In this document: positions 1-16,600 of the stretch, piece after piece | Layout: the number at the start of each line of letters is the position of its first letter | How positions within the stretch are numbered: position 1 is the stretch's first letter | Assembly (NCBI GenBank): GCA_023846275.1 | Contig: JAIUJO010000085.1 | Span: forward strand, 1,172,910 to 1,236,909 | Reading direction: 5' to 3' | Source: Vanilla planifolia | Lineage: Eukaryota; Streptophyta; Magnoliopsida; Asparagales; Orchidaceae | Length of the DNA: 64,000 nt | Position numbers and translations under genes: made by a program | Notes under the pieces: model-generated | The model's input: only the letters and a program-made list of their open reading frames with translations | Told to the model about the DNA's origin: nothing | The model's database searches: none

Positions 1-859
1 ATGCTCAGACACACTCACACAAACATCCAAGCACATGGACAACCACATAGACACATGAACATGTATAGAGACACACATGTACATACACACACTTATGTAT
101 ATGCACACCTGCCAATAACACACACATCCACAAAGACATGCATACACATGCATAGGCACTCCTAAAGGCACATGCGCATGCATGCAAACACATACAACAC
201 ACACTCACATGCGCTCACACATGCACATAGATATGCACACACCAACACATGCATAAACATAAACACACATAAACATGAGCTAGCATGCACACACGCACAT
301 GCGCACACACACACATGCACATGTATATACACACACATACGCACATGCACACACACACACACATGTACCCTCACAAGCAAGCACATGCATACACAAACAC
401 ACACAAACACATGCACACACATAAAAACACATACATACATGTATGCTTGTGCACACATATTTCTGACTGCAAACACACATGCACAAACACACTCATGCGC
501 ACTCACAAATAAATATGTACATACAAATGCACACACAAATGCGTACAAACGTCAAGACACTTGTACACACATTCATATATATTAGAAAACACACACCCTA
601 CACACACGAGAACATACACACACAAACACACGTGCACAAGCATAAGCACACACACACACATGCTCAACCACACAACCATGCATACACACATGCACACATA
701 TAGACATGCACAAAAATAAATATGTGCATACATGCACATGTGGATACCTCACCACAAACATAAGGACATGCACACACACAAACATTCACACACACACACA
801 CACAAAGGTATACATGCACTCACGGAAGCTCACACACATGTACACACACATACATAAAC

Positions 860-1330
860 ACAAACTCATGCATGCATGAAGACATGCACACACATGCATA
901 CACACACACACATGTACATGCATACACAAGCATACACATACACATTTGGACACAAGCATGCAAACATAAAAAACCATAGAGGAAGGCAAATATATTCACG
1001 TCAACATGCCCACACATGCACAAACCCATATCCACACATGCATTTAAGTGCATGCATTCACAAATGCAAAAAAAACACTAACACACATATGATCAAACTT
1101 TCACACATGCACAAATGCACACACGCACGCACACACGCATGCAAATGAAGTTACATGGACACAAGTACATGCTCATACAAATGCACAAACACATCCACAT
1201 ATGCTCTTATACACACACACAAACATGTGCCCTTGAACTCGCTCACTCGTCCACAAAAGAATGCATGAAAATGACAACCTACACAAAGATTTACACAAAC
1301 ACATGCACACACATGCACATGCATGCATGT
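860..1330. repeat. Paralogous empty site of the copia insertion
   Basis: This segment matches 23,080-23,592, the satellite immediately left of the retroelement. It then continues as uninterrupted satellite, which resumes matching array B to the right of the element. The insertion point in A coordinates is about 1,290-1,305. The offset jumps from about 22,292 to about 29,140 across it, a change of about 6,850 bp. The annotated insert is 6,768 bp, so the two agree to within about 80 bp, and little satellite was gained or lost with the insertion. Confidence 0.72.
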
Positions 1331-2214
1331 GAAAATGCACACACAAATGAACATACACACATAGTTGCACACATGCAAGCACAAGCTCACAAACACAAAT
1401 GCTCACTGATACACACACTCACACATGCACACCCAATGCATACACATAAACACACACACACACACAACCACAGGCCAACACATGTACATCTATATATGCA
1501 CAACCACACACACACACATACGCATATGCATGAGCCAGCATTCACACTCACAAACAAGCATACACACATGCACATAAATGCACACTTAGATGTGGGCACA
1601 CATTCACACAGCCACATGTGCACATTAAAAAACACATAATACACAAGCACGTAGACACATTCACACGTGCGAACACATGCACACACATACACAGATATAT
1701 AAACACACACACACACTCACTCACTCATGCACATATGCATAGACAAATACACATACACATAAGTGTAGGTATACAAGATGTACTTGTACACACACACATG
1801 CATGCACATGCACATGTGTAGAAGCACACACTCACACGTATGCACACATGGATGCACAAAATCCACATACAGGAACACACACATGAATTTACAAATAGAC
1901 ACGTTTATACAAACAAATACATACACACACACACGTCCATACACCCATGCACAAACACACATAAGGACACACTTGCATGCATGCAGCCACACATGCACAC
2001 ACATATGAACACTCACACAAATGCATGCATAGACATATAGATGCACACATAGAAACTCACACACAAATGCACTCATAAGGAAACATAAATACACACATGT
2101 GCACATATGCATACATATACTTAAACACTCACATGTGCTCATGCAAGCATTTAACTATGCATACATGCCCATAAACACATGCATGTATGTGTAGATGTGC
2201 ACTCACATATAAAC

Positions 2215-2535
2215 ACATAAGCCCATGCAAAAGAACACACATGCAAAGGCACACAGGAACTAAAACACACATGAACACACACACCTATGCACACAATGGT
2301 GGCCACACACATGGGCACACACACGCACTTGCTCATACATGCATGCACACACACAACACATATGCACAACATACACTCGCACGCATAAACATGCATGAAC
2401 ACATGTGCACACAAACACATGCACATGCACTCACAAAAAGATGCACAAATGCATACACTCATAAGCAAGCATATGCATACATGGTCACATCCACACATGC
2501 CAATATTCTGACACACATACATGCAAAGACACACA
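2215..2535. repeat. Diverged duplicate of 31,495-31,768
   Basis: This is one of the clearest A/B matches. The shared run begins GCCCATGCAAAAGAACACA, passes through an AAGGCACACA word and a GCACAACAT word, and closes on ACATACATGCAAAGACAC. The A copy is about 45 bp longer, with indels scattered through the CA-rich stretches. Confidence 0.85.
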
Positions 2536-4903
2536 CACACACACTTAAGAGCACACATGCACATTTACAAACACACATACATGAATACAAATTCACACAC
2601 ACATGTACACACACATGTAAACACATCTATACATATTCATGCCCACATGCACATCCACATGCACACACAAACACAAATGTAATTAAACCCACGCATGTAC
2701 GTAGACCCATGCAAATATGTACATACACTTGCACACGCATTCTCATAGGTAGACACATAAGTACACAAACAAGCACACATACGTGCACACAAAGGCACAC
2801 ACATGCACATTCACGAGATCACACATTTAAACACACATACATATGCACACACCCATGCACATGCACACACATGCACACTAACATACACATGCACATGCAC
2901 ACATACACCTATACAAATACATATAGATGCATAAGCATGCACACATTTGCACACACACATACACATATACATGCACACACACACATACACACAAATAAAC
3001 ACATAAACTCTCTCACACTTGCAAATGCACACAAACAAGCACATGCACTAGATATAAAAATATACAAACACACACACACATGCACATACTCAGACACATA
3101 CTTGTGCATGCATGCATACATGCTCAACCACACATAAACGAATGCACACTTAGATCAATAAACATGCATGAATGCACACGCACACACACACACATGAACA
3201 TACACATACAGATGCACACACACAAATACACATAGGCACACACATAAAAAATTTGCTCACACACCCCTGCATGCATAGCCATTCACACACATAAACAAAC
3301 ACATAGACATAGGAAACACATAGATAGACACACAAAACATATGGATGCACACACTCACATAGATAAGCACACCAACATATGTCGATGCATACTCAAGCAC
3401 AAGCACCACCATACATACTTACACAAACCCATCGTGCACACACATACATGTACAAGTGTTCACACAAGCACACAAACACACACAACACTAATACATGCAG
3501 ACAAATACACACATACACACCTATGTCAATGAAAGCATATGCATACACATGCATATACACACATGCCAACATATAGACACACAAGCACACCCACACCCAC
3601 ATACATGCATAAATACAAAGATATAGACACAACACACACATACACAAGCTACATGTGCAAACATACACACACAAACATACAAATGCACACAAACATAAAC
3701 ATGTGCATGAACATGTACTCACATGCACATGCACAAACATACACAAACTAAGCCACCTTTCTTACAACATTTACATGTATGCTTGCACACACACACATGC
3801 AAAATCACACATAAGAACATGCATACACACATACCACATGTACACACATATGTTCATACACACAAGCACATACATGCATTCACACACATATGTGCACATG
3901 CATCCATGCATATGCACACACATGCCCATTTGCACAGACACACATGTATAGACAACAACAAGCACATGCATGCACATGGACAAGCACAACAACACACACA
4001 AATCACACAAAAACATACATGCACTGGCATATTTATGCACACACACACACACACACAGCATAAGCTTTAAGATATGCACATGCATACATAAACACACTTA
4101 CACAAACACAAGTGCACATGCACACATTTACACACACACACTTATGAGCATGAAACAACACATGCATATGCCTACATGCACATGCACATGTGCATGCATA
4201 CACCTACTTTCTTGTATGAACACACAAACAAACATGCATGCATACATACAAATATATAGAAACACAGCAAACACACACGCACACACACACACAAACACAA
4301 ACACAAAGGCACACATGGACACACAAAGATTCATGCACATACATACACATACACATATCCATGCACACATGTATACATGCACATGTGCACACACAAACAC
4401 ACATATTCAAACAAGTGCAATTGTACACACCATACAAACATTCATACATACAAAAAAAGGCACACACAATCACACAAATAGACACACTCATGCCCACACA
4501 CAAACCTACAAACACTTGCACACGCACACACATACACTGACCCACAAATGTGAGCACAAGCACACACATGCAAAAAAACATGCAGACACCCACACACGTG
4601 CACAGGCATGGAGATGCATATACACACACAAAAAACATAAACATACAAAAACAAAACCACAAACACACATGTGTGCACATCAACAAACAAACACCTATAC
4701 ACATGCTTGTGCACACCCACATGCATGCACCTACACACACAAACCACACACTCACATAAACACACATATACAAGCATGCAAACACATATAGATGAATGTA
4801 TATGCATGTGCATTCATAGCCACACATACAAACCTACACACGAAAGCACACATAAGCACCCACACACAAACACACATGCATACACTCGCACATACACATA
4901 CAC

Positions 4904-5256
4904 ACACACACGAGAACAAGCACATACACACTCATGCACAAACACAAAAAAGCACACAAGTACATATGCAAACGCACACAACATATACACACCTACACGT
5001 GCACACACCCACATACGCACACACACATAGATGCACACATGCATACACAACCATGCATACACACGCACACACACAACTACATATACATGAGCACACATGC
5101 ACACAGATAACATAATAACATCCAAACGCTCGAAAGCACACACAAGCAAACACACATCCATATGCATGCACTTACATACACACACACACCCACAAGCACA
5201 CATTCACATGAATTCATGCACAAAAATACAAAAGTAACACACAAGTGCACATGCAT
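4904..5256. repeat. 353-bp tandem duplication, copy 1
   Basis: This copy carries the distinctive words GAGAACAAG (4,912), a ten-base run GCTCGAAAGC (5,128) and ACATGAATTCATGC. All recur one unit downstream. The spacing is exactly 353 bp at the first two anchors and 355 bp at the end because of one CA-dinucleotide indel. I count about two substitutions and one 2-bp indel between the copies, about 99% identity. The duplication is therefore far younger than the surrounding array. Confidence 0.97.
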
Positions 5257-5611
5257 ACACACACGAGAACAAGCACATACACACTCATGCACAAACACAA
5301 AGAAGCACACAAGTACATATGCAAACGCACACAACATATACACACCTACATGTGCACACACCCACATACGCACACACACATAGATGCACACATGCATACA
5401 CAACCATGCATACACACGCACACACACAACTACATATACATGAGCACACATGCACACAGATAACATAATAACATCCAAACGCTCGAAAGCACACACAAGC
5501 AAACACACATCCATATGCATGCACTTACATACACACATACACACCCACAAGCACACATTCACATGAATTCATGCACAAAAATACAAAAGTAACACACAAG
5601 TGCACATGCAT
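5257..5611. repeat. 353-bp tandem duplication, copy 2
   Basis: This is the second copy of the preceding unit, with GAGAACAAG at 5,265 and GCTCGAAAGC at 5,481. Downstream of 5,611 the sequence diverges at once into ordinary satellite, so there is no third copy. Confidence 0.97.
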
Positions 5612-8600
5612 AAACACTTACACACTCACCAACACACAAAAATGCACATACACACACACATGCAAATAGACATTTCCTCACACATCTGCATGCACATGTG
5701 CACACACAAAAGAAACATGCACATACACACAACCACATGCATATATATGCACACACAAACACATGCACACGAACACATACTAATACTTACATGTACACAA
5801 ACATACACAGACACAGAGACACATGCACATAAACACTCGTAGGCACACATGCCTGAATGTGTGTACTAACACATGCACACATGGATAGTAGCACACACAC
5901 ACACACATACACATGCATACACACTTATGCTTGCATGCACATGCATACACACATATGCACACAAATGCATGGACACACTTACACGTAACCACACAACACA
6001 CTAATTGCATGCACTCTAAACAAACGAGACACATAGATGTGCACACACAAACACAAAAATGTACACATGGTCACACACACACATAAAATAACATGCACAA
6101 AACATACATGCAAACACATACTTACATGTACACACATGCCCACACACACACACTTGCTTGCATGCTTGCACACTCACACACAACATCACAGACACACAGA
6201 TGCATGTATAAATACATGCACTAACACACATAAAAAAGAACACGTGAGCACAGAACTACATAGACATGTACAACCACTCACACACATATGAGCAAACACA
6301 TACAAACATAAGCACAGACACACACATACACTCACATAAAGACGCTCGCACACAAACTTGTATACATTCAAATGCAAAAAAATACAAATGGACTCCCATG
6401 TACATGCACACACAAGCATACACAAGCACACACACACACACAAATGTACACAAATGTAAAAACAATACACACATACATGTATGTATGAAAACATAAATGC
6501 ACACACATGCATGCATAACACATTCATGCACTACCAAACATATACACATTGAAATCCTTAAGCAAACATATACACACACACACACAAGCACACATGACCA
6601 CATGCATATGCTCACATGCACACACACACACACATATCCACATACACACACATGCATACATATGCTCACACACATTCTTACACACACACACACACAAATG
6701 AGCACAAATACTGCCATACATGCACACACATACACACACATCCACTACCACATAGTCATAAATACTACACATGCACATATGCATTGCATATACTTACACA
6801 CATGCACTCGTGTATGCACAAACTAAAAGAAAAACATTAGCACACAAAAAAGCATACACACATGCATGCAATGCATATAGTTGCACATGCACATGCATAA
6901 GTACTCACTCACACACACACTACAGAGAACTCACATGCACACACACTTGCGTATTTATGCACAGAAACATACTCCCAAATACATCGATACACATGCACAA
7001 TCACACTCATAGAGGCACACTTACATATGCATATAGCACATAAACATGCACACAAACACATAAACACACATGCAGAAACACAACCACATACACATAAACA
7101 CACACACACATACATACACACATGTGTGCATGGTCACATACACATATGCACACACACGAACTCGCATAGAGGTGGACAAATACACACACACACAAGCACA
7201 TGCACACATAGACACAAATACATGTACAAACACACACACAAAAACACATTCACACATGCAAATGCACTCACTCACACACACAAAAACACACACACGAACT
7301 CATAAATATGCACAAACGTGAACATACAGACACATGCACACACTTAATTACATGCACACATACACACATGCACATACACATACACACTCATACAAACACA
7401 CACACAAACATCCACGCACTGACACGCATGCACAAATGCATGTAGACCTATGCATGCACATGCACATGCACAAGAACACATGATCAACACACACCCATAA
7501 ACAACACACTGACAAAGATAACCACACAATCACAAACATGTACACACGTGCACCTACACACATGAACACAGGCCTACACACACATGCACACATATAAGCA
7601 CCCACACAGACACCCACCAACACCAATGCACACATGCACATGCACACACACAAATGCATATAAACACACACACACATACATAAACATGTGCATGCATGTA
7701 CACATACACACATGAATACATACAAAGAAATGCATGGACAATCATATCCACAAAGATGCACACACTTGCACATGCACAATCTCACACGCCCAAAAACATA
7801 GGCATACTTGCAACACACAAGATCACACATCTGCACAAATCATCGCACACATGCAAACACACAGGCACACAAATGCACACACATGCATACACACACTCAC
7901 ATACACACACATGCGCATGAATACACACACACTCACTCACACATATGCAAGCACACATGCATAAACACACAAGTATATGCACACACAAATGTACACACTA
8001 GTGTATGCACACATACACATACAAATATAAACACACGCACACACATAAGCACTCATACACACTTGCATAAACATGTACACGCACACCCACACATTTGCAC
8101 ATGCACACACAAACTCATACACCCTTGCTCATATGCATACAAGCCTATAAACAAATGTAGACATATGCATGTCTACATGCACACACACACACACACACCT
8201 ACACATGCACTCACATACACACACATGCACACACAAACACACACTCAAAAGTATGCACAGACATATATGTGCACACATACACAAGCACACAAACATAAGC
8301 ACACAAATGCATGCACACACTGCCAAACGCACTCATACACATGCACACACCCACATAAACATGCATATGTGCACATACACAAGCATAAGCACACACAGAA
8401 GAACACACATGCAAGCTCACTCGCTAATACACGTATGTGCTTGAATGCAAACACACATAGGAACACACACATGCATCTGCACAAACACAAGTGTACACAT
8501 ACACACAAATATAAGTACATTAATGCACACACACACACACATGCTTGCATGTGTGCACACCCTTACAAACCCAAATATGCATAAACAGATGCACACAAAC

Positions 8601-11600
8601 ACACACAAATAGAGATCCAAGCATGCACTTGTACATGCACATGCCCATGCATACATATACATGAGCAAATGCAAACATAAATGCACACACCAATGCACAT
8701 ACACCCCCATAAACACATAAGCATAGACATTCATTCACATATAGACACATACACATATGTGCACATGCATAGACACAAATATGAACACATGAATGCATAT
8801 ATAAACTTGAAGACACACATTTGCACACCCATACACACACACACACACTCATACATTCACACACATGCAGGCACACACACATATGTACACACAAAAATGC
8901 ACATGCACAGACTCACATGCACATAGACATGCATGCACACACACATATACAATTGCTCCCAAACACAGACATGCACATGCACATGCATACTTACATGCAT
9001 ATGCTCACACACAACTACACATAAACACATGCACGATCACACACACAAAAACATACCCACACATGCACAAGCACAAACACACCCACACAAACCCTCACAC
9101 ACACACACATGCAGCTACATAAATATATATGTGTGTGCACCCACATACATAAACTCATTCCTACATGCACATGTGAATGCAAACACACTTGTACATGCAC
9201 AACTACACAAGTACATGCCCTTATACAGCATTCATGATCTCTTGCACCCACACACCCACCAACATGTATGCATACACAAATGCATGCACACTAACACACT
9301 CACAAGAATATATGCATAATCACACATGTAGACACATATGTTCATAGATAGACGAACATGACCACACACACACCTAGACATGCATGCATACAAAAATTTG
9401 ATCAAGCTCATGTACAAACATACACATGCACTTGCACACAAAAAAATATATAAACACATTTACAAATACACACATACATAGGCACACCCAAACACATGGG
9501 CATAGGAAAAGACACACAAACACTATGCATATTCTCATGCACACACACACAAACATGCACACATAAACAAGCACATACTTACACAAATACGCACACATCC
9601 ACACATGCTCTCACACATGCATAAACAGAAGCACACACACAAAATACACACACACAAGCACGCACACACATGCACACAAATATGCACACATGGACAAACA
9701 GACACACACATGTAAGCACACACACATATACACATAAGTGTACCCACACACATGTAGACACACCCACACATTCACATGCACACCTGCACATGCATGCACA
9801 CATGGATGCACATGTCCTCACACACAGATACTCACACACATGCACGTGCACACATAGACATACACATATTGACATGAACACGTACAGACAACACATGCAC
9901 CCGCATGCACACAAACATGCAAGCACACACATAGAAACACTCATGCACATACAACATACCCACATGCATGTAAGCATGCCAATGCATAATATACATGCAC
10001 TCACAAACATATATGGTGGACACACACTCATAGGCATAGATACACAAAGATGTATGCATCTGAATATTCACAAAGACATGTGTTCTTATGCACACACATT
10101 CATATGGGCACACAAACATGTACCCATGAACACATACACAATTGCACATGTACAAGCACACATATGCATGGATGCACACAATAATATGCCTAATCGTACA
10201 TGCACAAACGCACTTACAAGCATTTACATGCTTACATGTACAAGCATAAGAACACACACAAGCACAAATTTATGCACACATACACACACCCACATGCACA
10301 CACACACATGCATGCACACACATGCATGCATGTGTACAAATGCACATGCATGCACATATTTGTTATCCCACACACATCCAAATATAAGCACACACATACA
10401 CATGCAAAAACACACCCAAACGTGCACATGCTCACACACACACACCATTACAAATATGCAATAATACACACACACACATGCACACATAAAAGAGCATTCA
10501 TACACACATGCACATACACATGTAGTCTCACAAACACACCTGCACAAACCCATGCACACACATACATGCACATTGACTTGAATACATGCCCACACATGCA
10601 CATGCAAACACACATACACACATGCACAATGACTCAAACATACACCTACACACACACATGCATGCACACACACACTTTTAACACACACTTATTCTCACAT
10701 ACTGACACAAATGCACATGCACACACAAGCACACATGCACACACTGGAGCACACACACACACCCACGCACACAGACATGCATGTACACACATAGCCACAC
10801 ACTCATACACACATGCACATAGGCACACATACACATGCATAAAGTCTGATGCACTCACATACAGTTGAAGATGCACACACACATGCACCCCACACACTCT
10901 AGCAAGCACACATACACATACACACAGACAGACACACATATATAAAAAGTAACATATGTACACACACACACAAGCACACAAATGCTCACAGCTATGCACA
11001 TACACATACACACATGCACTCACTCACAAGTATTTGCAATAGCACACACACACACAAATAAACAAAAAAACACATATCCCCATGCACATACACACATGCA
11101 CAAATGAACTAGGGCACATGTGTGAAAATATACAAACATGTACACATAGAGACACATGCTTGAGCATTTGCACATAAAAACACAGGCATACAATTGCACA
11201 CACCCATAAACACACACATACATAGACACATGTTTGTACACTCGCATGATATTCAAACATGCACACACCCACACACACACCCAAAAACACAAACATATGC
11301 AAGCACACAAACATACACCGACACACTCACACAAGTACTCACACACACCCAAAAAGACTCATGTGCACCAAAACTCACACATGCATGCACACCCACATTA
11401 TACAAGCAAAAAATCATGTACACACACACACACTTGCATGCATGCATGCACACTCATACATGCACTAGTTGTGCATACACATATGCACACATTCAAACAC
11501 ACCAACGTGTATACACACACCTGTGCACACACACGCACACATACACACACATGCATGTACACACACTTGTGCACACAATTGTAGGAACAAGCATAATCAC

Positions 11601-13619
11601 ATATTCACACGCACACACATGTGCATAGTTCAGAATAGATAGATGTGTGACCCACAAAAACACACATGTGCTCCCAAGCACACACAAAGACTCACAAGCA
11701 TATGCACTCCTACACTGACACATTAAAATGCACACATACCCACACATGTCAATACACATGAACACACACACACACACAAACATTTGTGCGTGTGCACACA
11801 CACAGATGCATACACACTCACCTCTAAACACACACATGAACATGCACACTCACACTTACACAAACAAGCACATGCACATAATGAAGACCCACACTAAAAT
11901 GCAGGCACATACACACACACACACATGCATATGCAGACAAAGACACAAATAAACATGCATAGTAACACACACACTTGTAAGCACAAACATATGCACAAAT
12001 AAAAAAACAAACACACACTAGTATGCACACTCTCAAACACAAATGTACACATACATACATAAACATAGGTGTATACGCCCACACACAGACATTTGCATGC
12101 ACATAAGAATGCTCATGCATACACACACAGAAAAGCATACACAACACACACAAAGGTGCGCACACGTGTGTTCAAACGCAGTTCCTTATGCACACACAAG
12201 TGTCAACACACATGTCCACACATACATATAGATTCATACAAACAAACAACCACATTCTCAAGCATGCACACACACATGCATAATTGCATGCACATATATA
12301 CACATGCACACACCCTTGGACACACACCCACACATGCAAATCGACACACACATGAAAAACTACACTCACATGCATATAGATGTACGAACACACGCACACA
12401 CACATATAAGCACAAATAAAACACATAAACATGCACAAGAACACAAATTGGCACCCACAAATGCACATTCACTCAGCAATACAAGAATACCCACACACAC
12501 TCACATGCACCCACATGCACATGCCTACATCCACATACACGCATAAAGGCACAAATGCAAACATGCTCATACATGCACAAAAACATGCACTCACAAGACA
12601 AAGTACAGACAGGCACTTGTGCATGCACTCGAACAAACACACACAAGCATTTTCATGAGTACACAAATATGCACACACATAGGTATACACACACACACAC
12701 ACTTATACATGTATACACACACATGGATACCCACCTACACACATGACCACAGGAAAAAACACAATAGACATAGAGATGCACACACATACCCCTTTATATG
12801 TGTATAGATTCATAAATAGACACTCACATGCACATCCATATATGCACACAAGCACATAAACATACATACACAAATGCAAAGATATAAGTGCACCCACACA
12901 TGTACACACATGCACACAGACGCACTCACACACATGAACATGCATCCTTGCACACTCATATAGCATGCACATAAAGATGCACCAATACATGCATGTATAA
13001 GAACCCATGTGTACATAGGTACACACACATGCACACACATGTACACATGTACACATATACAAACATGCACATAAAAAACAAATATGCAAATCTACATATC
13101 GACATATATTGATGCATTTACACTTATGAGCATATAAATGTAGAAGCACATGCATAGACATGATTATGCACAGATACACACAAAAGATCATACATTGCTT
13201 CACACATATGCACACGTAGGAACACATACACACACACAAACACAAATATGCGCACACATACACATGGACATTCACATCGTACACACATGTAGATACACAT
13301 GCGAACACATGCACAATCTTGTATATAGTTGCACAAATGCACTCACACCCACTGACACATCCACATGAACACACACACATATATATGTACATGTTAACAC
13401 ATATACACACAAACTCTCTCTCACTCTCACACATTTGCTTGCATGCATAAACCCATATACGCACACATGTCCACACATGCACATGCACACACAAACTTAT
13501 GCACACACACACAAATGCATACACATACAAACACAAGCTGGCACACACACTCATAGACATAAGCACATGCACATACACAAACTTACTCACATGCGTATGT
13601 GCTTCCACACTCAATCACA

Positions 13620-13681
13620 CACATGCACACACATACATATAAGAACTCACACATGCACACACATACATATAAACACTCACA
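13620..13681. repeat. 30-bp tandem pair
   Basis: The word CATGCACACACATACATATA begins at 13,622 and again at 13,652, so the unit is 30 bp and present twice. The copies differ at one or two bases near the joint (AAGAACTC versus AAACACTC). Confidence 0.85.
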
Positions 13682-16600
13682 CATACACAAACACACACTC
13701 ACACACATAGACACTCCTTGAGGCATGCACATAAACATAAAAAAACACACATGTAAACATGCATGCTCTTACAAAAGTACATGGACATGAACACTTATGC
13801 TTGCATACACATGCATGCACAAACACACGCTTGCACACTTACACATGAATACAGACATAGACACGAACAATAACATGCAAACACACACATACATACATGT
13901 ATGCATACAATCACATACACAAAAAATTAAGCTCTCTATCATATAAATATACCTACACACACATACAAACACACACACTAACACGAACTCACACATGCAC
14001 ACACACAGATACGTACTCGTATACATGCAAATAACTACATGCACACACACATGCACCTACACACACATATGCATGCATAAACAAAAGAACTTGTTGACAC
14101 ACATATACACGGGCATGGACAAATGTATGCACATTCCAACCACCCAAGAAGACACACTTACATGCATGTGCACCCATATGCACCCACATGTAATCACATG
14201 CACACATATAAAGGCACACATACACATAGACATAGGCACACACATGCACATACACACAAACACACCACCAACCACACATACACACACACACACATGCATG
14301 CATACAAAAGTGTGCACACACATGCTTAAAACATGCTCTCACAAACACACCCACACACATCGACACATGCATGCATATCTGTAAAGATAAAAAACATGCA
14401 TACACAAACAAATACTTTCACATATGTGCACATGTATGCACACATGCAACACACTTATGCACACAAACAAAGGCACACCCACACACATGCACACACACAC
14501 ACACCTATGCATACACGCAACACACATGCACACCCTCACCCACACATGCATATGTACACGACATACACATAAACACACACCGAGAAACTCACAAATGACA
14601 CACAAATGCAAACACATGCACTTACTAACACACGCGCACAGACATAAACATGCACACATGTGCATATGCACATGCAATCATGCACACATACACACACATA
14701 GAAGCATAGATGCTTACATATATATGCACAAAAGCACACACACATACATGTAGGCACATCTACATGCATCTGCACATTGATGCACACACATATGTACATG
14801 TAGGCACTCACACACACATATGCATCGACATACACACATGTGTGTATGTACACATACAAAAAGGTGCACATGCATTAGCACAATCATACCCACATATCTA
14901 AACATACATATGCATCCATGCACTCACAAACACAAACATGTGCACGCATGCACACACAAACATACACACCAACTAGTACACACACCCACTCCACACACAC
15001 ACACACACATGCATGTGTGCACCACACAAATATAGATACACACATACAAACATCCACGAAAACAAACAAAAACTCATACATACATGCATACACACAACTA
15101 CACATACACATGCACACACATGCACCCACACACACATGTTTGCACATACACTCAGACATAGGAACATGCACACAGATGTGCACACATTTACTCATACAAA
15201 CATACAAAAACGTATACAAATATGTGCATGCACACACATGCGGACACACACACTTACTCATACCACTTTATCACCCACAAGGTTAACACATGTTGGCATT
15301 GCAAACAAATATGCCCACACACCCACCCATATGCATGCACATACACTCACACACACACATGGACACACATGCATACACACACACATGCAAAACATGCACA
15401 TGAACACATAAACATGTGCACACACACACACCCACACACACAAAAAAAGATACACCCATACACACACATGCACACACACACAAGCACAAGCACACATAAA
15501 CACATGCAAATAAACATGCACTAGCACACACACAAACACACATGCATATACACATTCATACACTTACACACTCACAAGGATATGCACACACATACACTAG
15601 CTCACTCAAATAAAAAACATAGACACATTCATCAGTATAGGCATGCACACACAGACATTATCACATGCAAACACATGCACATGCACACACACCCACAAGC
15701 ATGCTCTCACACATAGACGTAATCAAGCTCATTTGCACACATTCAGATGAATGCATGCCCATGCACACATGACCATGAACACAGAAGTACATACATGAAC
15801 ACATGCACACACACAATCATCCACAAACACAATCATCGACACGCAGACATGCAACCACATGCTAAGTCACATACATACTTGTACGCACACATGCATCCAC
15901 ATACGCACACACCCACACACACACATGCACTACACACGCATCCATTCACATGCACGCACACAAACTTGAACACATGCACACACACACACATATGCATGTA
16001 TGCACAAATGTGTATGTGTGCTCACACACATACACATGCAATAAAACATGTACACACAGAGGCACACACATATGCACAAAGTCATATACATGCATACACA
16101 CACATACAAACACATACTTGCATGCATGCACACACACATTCATGCACACATGCACATTAACACACAAAGATGGTCACTAACATACACATGCCCATAAGCA
16201 CAAACACACAATCATGCATGCATATGCACATGTTCATACATGTGCATACAACCAGGCACTCCTACAGATGCACATGCACACACATACCAGAACCCACACA
16301 TGCACATGCACATACACAAGCACACATGTGCACAAACACAGACACACACACACACACATATGCATACACATGATAACTAACATGTATACCCAAGCACACA
16401 CAAGCAAATGCGTATACACACACAATTATTAACACACATTCATGTGAATGCATGCACACCCATTTGCATATACACACATGCACAAGCATGCACACTTGCA
16501 CATGCACACACATATACTTTATTACACACAAAAATGTGCCCACATCCATGGGCACACAAATACATTAGCATACCTGCACAAGCAGCAAATACACACATGA

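Larger units (their letters stand above)
780..7000. repeat. Higher-order array A (copy without the retroelement)
   Basis: Shared rare words occur in the same order here and in array B. Examples, A versus B: CCCATATCCACACATGCA at 1,025 and 23,309; ATGCTCTTATACACAC at 1,201 and 23,492; ACAACCTACACA at 1,274 and 23,566; ACATATG context at 1,731 and 30,872; GCCCATGCAAAAGAACACA at 2,221 and 31,501; CATAGACATAG at 3,302 and 32,462; CATAAGCTTT at 4,059 and 33,277; CATGAAACAACA at 4,149 and 33,365; AAATGCATGGACA at 5,963 and 34,909; CACTACCACATA at 6,743 and 36,557. Offsets drift smoothly: about 22.29 kb left of the insert and 29.1-29.3 kb right of it, then 28.9 to 29.8 kb further on. This is what collinear duplication plus small indels predicts. 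Identity between anchors looks like roughly three quarters. Confidence 0.8.

Noticed and set aside
2187-3137. His/Thr-rich frame that could pass for a histidine-rich metal-binding protein
   Set aside because: The same composition appears in all + frames of the satellite, with no initiation context and no conservation of protein over DNA between arrays A and B.
5077-5562. Cysteine-rich frames that could suggest small secreted Cys-rich peptides
   Set aside because: Cys comes from TGT/TGC in the TG strand of the repeat. Cysteine spacing is irregular and no signal peptide or fixed framework is seen.
12703-13614. About 300-codon open frame on the minus strand, Cys/Val/Met-rich, and many like it (e.g. 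40,821-41,714 on +)
   Set aside because: Low-complexity translation of CA/TG repeat. There is no domain, no signal or codon bias, and similar frames exist on both strands everywhere. Stop-free reading follows from purine-pyrimidine alternation.
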